A DNA stretch of 5,967 bases, taken from the NCBI GenBank assembly GCA_964427955.1, contig CAYRWY010000371.1, positions 1 through 5,967 of the forward strand, in the 5' to 3' direction. Below the pieces are notes generated by a model that saw only the letters and a program-made list of their open reading frames with translations, was not told the DNA's origin and made no database searches. Shown here in pieces: positions 5,024-5,967 of this stretch. The first letter of the stretch is position 1. Every line of letters begins with the position of its first letter. This DNA is from JACRBK01 sp964427955 (GTDB taxonomy: Bacteria; Chloroflexota; Anaerolineae; Aggregatilineales; Aggregatilineaceae). The position numbers and the translations under genes are program-made.

Positions 5024-5809
5024 ATGTCAGCACTCAAATTCAAAGCCCTCGCCCTGGCGATCATCTTGATCCTGGGCGTCTCCCCGGCCCTGGCCCAGGA
5101 GGGCACCAACACCATCCGCGCCAACGGCTTCAGCTTCAGCTTCGACGCGGCCTGGGCGTCCAACGTGAACATCGTGGCCGCGCCCGGCGATCCGGTCGAT
5201 TATGACGCGCCCGGCGGTCCGGAGGTGAAGCATACCGAATTCGTCCTGTACAACGGCACGCCTGCGCCCGAAAGCCAGTTCGACGCGTTGGGCGGCATCC
5301 GCGTCTACCGCACGGCGGATTTCGCCGGGTACGAGTTCCCCGCGCAGCAGTTGGCGCAGCTTCAAAGCCTGGTGGCGGGAATGCCCGATCTCGCGCCCTA
5401 CATGACGATCACCGAGAACACGACCGTCAATCCGCTGCCGATGATGCCCGTCATCCCCGCCGGACAGGTGATCCGCGCCCGCGCTCAGCACCTCGATCTG
5501 GACACGATCAGCGGGATCAGCTACCTCACCGTCTACCGCCAGGACGTCTCGCCGTTCCTGCGCGATGAGTTCTTCTTCGTCTTCGACGGCCTGAGCAAAG
5601 ACGGCCAGTATTACGTCTCGGCCCTGTTCAAGATCGCGCCACAGATGTTCCCGGCGGAGATCCCCGCGGATTTCGACTGGGACGCCTTCAATGCCAATTT
5701 CTACACCTATCTCCAGCAGAGCGTGGACCAGTTGAACGCCGCCACGCCCGATCAGTTCGTCCCGTCGCTGACGTCGCTGGAAGCGGTCGTCGGCTCGTTC
5801 AGCTTCTAG
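5024..5809 (+). CDS. Predicted secreted protein of unknown function, cysteine-free
   Basis: This 261-residue protein is of no family I can name. Residues 1-24 are a Sec signal peptide: Lys5 and Lys7, a hydrophobic core ALALAIILILGV, and likely cleavage after ALA24 before Gln25. There is no cysteine anywhere, so it is neither a lipoprotein nor disulfide-bonded. The mature part begins with a beta-like segment (GFSFSFDAAW at 35-44), then GGIRVYRTADF (90-100), a Pro-rich stretch (136-146) and SGISYLTVYRQDVSPF (163-178). FFFVFDGLSKDGQYYVSALF (183-202) looks like a conserved core; I recall similar secreted proteins in Chloroflexota but cannot verify this. Residues 213-240 are probably helical. GGAGG (5013-5017) lies 6 nt before the ATG, which fixes the start. 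The upstream gene ends 428 bp away, so it is probably transcribed alone. Single arms of one repeat family lie on both sides of it in inverted orientation. Confidence 0.87.
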   Translation: MSALKFKALALAIILILGVSPALAQEGTNTIRANGFSFSFDAAWASNVNIVAAPGDPVDYDAPGGPEVKHTEFVLYNGTPAPESQFDALGGIRVYRTADFAGYEFPAQQLAQLQSLVAGMPDLAPYMTITENTTVNPLPMMPVIPAGQVIRARAQHLDLDTISGISYLTVYRQDVSPFLRDEFFFVFDGLSKDGQYYVSALFKIAPQMFPAEIPADFDWDAFNANFYTYLQQSVDQLNAATPDQFVPSLTSLEAVVGSFSF

Positions 5810-5852
5810 CGGCAGGTCGCTCTCCCCATTCCTCGGAAAATAGAAAAAGCGC

Positions 5853-5887
5853 TTCAACGCGGAGATCGCAGAGCGCGTTGAGGAAAA
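5853..5887 (+). repeat. Single arm D of the 9-bp-unit repeat family, with its own hairpin
   Basis: It starts TTCAACG and runs CGCGGAGAT, CGCAGAGCG and a degenerate CGTTGAGGA, then an A-tract. Within it CAACGCG (5855-5861) and CGCGTTG (5874-5880) form a perfect 7-bp inverted pair around 12 nt. The A-rich stretch to the left (5837-5847) would be a U-tract on the minus strand, so it could end minus-strand transcripts. It is the inverted partner of 4792-4825. Confidence 0.78.
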
Positions 5888-5913
5888 TCGGGGCATAGGA
5901 GAGGACCTGGAGC

Positions 5914-5922
5914 TGGTATAGT
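5914..5922 (+). promoter_or_regulatory. Possible extended -10 element for a gene beyond the window
   Basis: TGGTATAGT combines the TGn extension with a near-consensus -10 hexamer. No -35 box is evident. Only 45 bp remain to the window edge and no start codon with a ribosome binding site is seen, so its target is unknown. Confidence 0.3.
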
Positions 5923-5948
5923 CGGGCAACAGTTGATCCAGGGTTTTT

Positions 5949-5962
5949 CGTAGGGGTAGGGC
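5949..5962. repeat. Edge of a dispersed repeat cut by the window end
   Basis: CGTAGGGGTAGGGC is the inverted counterpart of 4601-4615 with one base fewer. The following bases, TTGCC, run off the window, so the rest of the element cannot be seen. Confidence 0.45.
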
Positions 5963-5967
5963 TTGCC

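Noticed and set aside
4704..5033. Minus-strand open frames in the 428-bp spacer
   Set aside because: They translate repeat arm C and hairpins, have no recognised motif, and overlap the promoter region of the gene at 5024.
5027..5929. Minus-strand open frame of 300 codons opposite the second secreted-protein gene
   Set aside because: The plus-strand gene has a signal peptide and a strong ribosome binding site. The antisense frame is low-complexity and begins beyond repeat arm D.

Overview
The window is GC-rich DNA with four protein-coding genes and unusually repeat-laden spacers. No tRNA, rRNA, CRISPR array, transposase or phage gene is visible. A class III nucleotide cyclase, a DUF4062/NB-ARC/TPR protein, two secreted proteins of no known family and many inverted intergenic repeats together suggest a Chloroflexota (Anaerolineae-like) bacterium. 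This is inference from gene style, not a taxonomic proof; other large repeat-rich genomes (Cyanobacteria, Planctomycetes) could look similar.

Layout. (1) 3-563 (+): the C-terminal catalytic domain of a class III adenylate/guanylate cyclase, cut by the left edge of the window. (2) 565-673: a long inverted repeat between two convergent genes, U-rich on both outgoing strands, so probably a bidirectional terminator. (3) 672-1445 (-): a secreted protein with a clear signal peptide. (4) 1446-1712: the divergent spacer, holding a second inverted repeat of the same family and the promoter of the next gene. (5) 1713-4595 (+): a 960-residue STAND NTPase with an N-terminal DUF4062 domain, a central NB-ARC ATPase and a C-terminal TPR array whose 120-bp units are still nearly identical at DNA level. 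(6) 4596-5023: a 428-bp noncoding spacer filled with hairpins and repeat fragments. (7) 5024-5809 (+): a second secreted, cysteine-free protein. (8) 5810-5967: another repeat arm, a possible promoter, and the beginning of a further repeat at the right edge.

How the parts relate. The four genes do not form an operon: the orientations are +, -, +, +, and repeat-filled spacers separate them. The STAND protein has the architecture of a signal-sensing switch (effector-like N-terminus, ATPase, repeat sensor), as in bacterial Avs/bNACHT-type immunity proteins, but it stands alone and its function is not shown by the sequence. The most distinctive noncoding signal is a family of arms built on three 9-bp units of the form CRCRGAGNN. 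It occurs as complete inverted pairs at 577-662 and 1529-1643 and as single arms at 4792-4825 and 5853-5887. The two single arms bracket the second secreted-protein gene in inverted orientation.
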